64,000 bases of DNA, from NCBI GenBank assembly GCA_028274465.1, contig CM051457.1, forward strand, positions 29,609,313 through 29,673,312. Reading direction: 5' to 3'. The translations under genes were made by a program, and so were the position numbers. The DNA comes from Plantago ovata (lineage: Eukaryota > Streptophyta > Magnoliopsida > Lamiales > Plantaginaceae). The notes beneath the pieces are model-generated. The model made no database searches. It saw nothing but the letters and a program-made list of their open reading frames with translations, and was not told the DNA's origin. Positions 62,975 through 64,000 of this stretch are shown one piece after another (positions within the stretch are counted from its first letter, which is position 1; every line of letters begins with the position of its first letter).

Positions 62975-64000
62975 TCACCTTCTCCTCTTAGTAATCGAGA
63001 ATTTGCCCTTTCTCCCATTTCTCAGCACGCGAGCCTCTACGACACCAGAACTGTTTTCATTTTGCACAGTTTGAATATGATCTTCCTCACTACTCTCCAA
63101 CTCGATTGGTACATCTGAAGCAATTAACTGATACCCTCCCCCTTCAATCTTCCTTACATCTTTAAATAGCTTGTGTTCGTCGGTTCCCATTTCCACTACT
63201 TGTGCTTCAATCGTATACCTTGAACTTGAGAGGAATTTGAATGACATTGTGCTTCCAACAATCACCTCGTTGTCAATCAAGAATGTTTTCCATCCACCAC
63301 CTATCTCATATCTGCCTCCTTTTTTGGCTACTACATGAATCGGCCACGTTCTCCCTTCCACATTCTGCACCACTATTTTTTTGTGTGCTGATATACCGGT
63401 TGCTTCACTGAATTCCTTAGGAAGAAGCTGAGACATATTGAACATAATTCATGAAAAATGTATCTCCCATTCTGTGTATATACATCATGCATTACATATT
63501 ACAGTCACAGGCCTAAAGCGCATGGTGTCGGTATAATATATGCAAGCAATATTGCAAAAAATATTCCTTTCAGGGAACAACAAATAAAAATTGTAAGCAT
63601 GGTTTGTGAAGAGTACTCACAAATCTGTATGCATGGTCGGTCATCAATTGCTTGGTGAATCTCCAGCTCGTTCTTATGCGTGATCCACCCTCTTCATGAG
63701 TGAAAATGTCTTCCTTCTCAGTGTTCTCGGTATGACTATCACCTGTTAATGCAAACAAAACGTGATATAAAGTGAACTATCACTTATCATCAAGTTCATT
63801 ACATTTGAATTTATCCAAATTTAACATATTGACTTACTTGTAGCATGATCATCATGATTCTCATGATTGTCTGTAGTCAGTGGAATGATTTCAGGAACTC
63901 TTCTTACAGGATCACTTGATTCATATGGATCAATACTCTGAAGCTTCGTACCTCTCCTCTTCACATACTCAAATAGCTCGTTTTCATTTGAGCCCACTTT
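62975..64000 (-). CDS. REM-type B3-domain DNA-binding protein (3' part)
   Basis: Plant-specific nuclear transcription-factor family. Minus-strand exons: beyond 64000 to 63838, 63742-63621 and 63427-62975 (stop), all with GT-AG borders in frame. The upstream exon is a linker (VGSNENELFEYVKRRGTK, then an acidic/His-rich stretch). The B3 domain spans the last two exons: SWRFTKQLMTDHAYRF, then LLPKEFSEATGI, VVQNVEGRTWPIHVVAKKGG, GWKTFLIDNEVIVGSTMSFK and a short basic tail ending GKFSITKRRR. REM proteins often carry several B3 domains, so another may lie past the right edge. The gene is open at that edge. Confidence 0.88.

Noticed and set aside
1..64000. CRISPR arrays, bacterial operons, tRNA or rRNA genes
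   Set aside because: The window is plant nuclear DNA. No array of spaced identical repeats and no convincing tRNA or rRNA was seen, although tRNA detection by eye is limited.

Overview
This window looks like nuclear DNA from a flowering plant. It is AT-rich, its genes have GT-AG introns, some very long, and it carries many plant transposon families: Copia, Ty3/gypsy, LINE, hAT, Mutator, Stowaway and pogo/Emigrant-like MITEs. The SWEETIE protein and the R1/Prf-like NLR suggest a core eudicot, most likely an asterid. That placement is inference from protein memory, not a search.

Layout. Positions 1-19185 (minus strand) hold the 5' part of a SWEETIE/HEATR5-type HEAT-repeat gene. I could join 31 exons in frame (1121 codons); the gene continues past the left edge. 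Its introns contain a complete small LTR retrotransposon with a perfect target-site duplication, a Copia RT scrap, MITEs, microsatellites and a 270-bp tandem duplication. Positions 19920-25960 hold three copies of a ~1.41-kb tandem repeat; the first is interrupted by a broken Ty3/gypsy gag-protease fragment. Positions 26654-31850 (minus) hold a large intact CC-NB-LRR gene with a ~550-residue N-terminal extension, a 5'-UTR intron and a possible spliced acidic C-terminal tail.

Positions 31850-53000 have few protein genes. The important locus there is a pair of MIR157 (miR156 family) hairpins at 38074-38431 on the minus strand, with a strong TATA box upstream. Around it are LINE remnants, nested and terminal-inverted-repeat elements, a degenerate 43-bp minisatellite and a near-perfect long hairpin at 48457-48637.

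Positions 53042-57389 (plus) hold a poly(A)-polymerase/TUTase-like nucleotidyltransferase gene in seven exons. Its last splice junction keeps the reading frame only by skipping a conserved motif. Positions 58170-58571 encode a small glycine-rich protein. The right end (minus) has a truncated NLR LRR fragment, a broken B3-domain scrap and the 3' part of a REM-type B3 gene that leaves the window.

The genes are independent plant loci (trafficking/sugar signalling, immunity, developmental phase change, RNA metabolism, transcription), not an operon-like system. The most notable items are the tandem MIR157 hairpins, the NLR with its alternative acidic tail, the young hairpin locus, and the nested insertions with readable target-site duplications.
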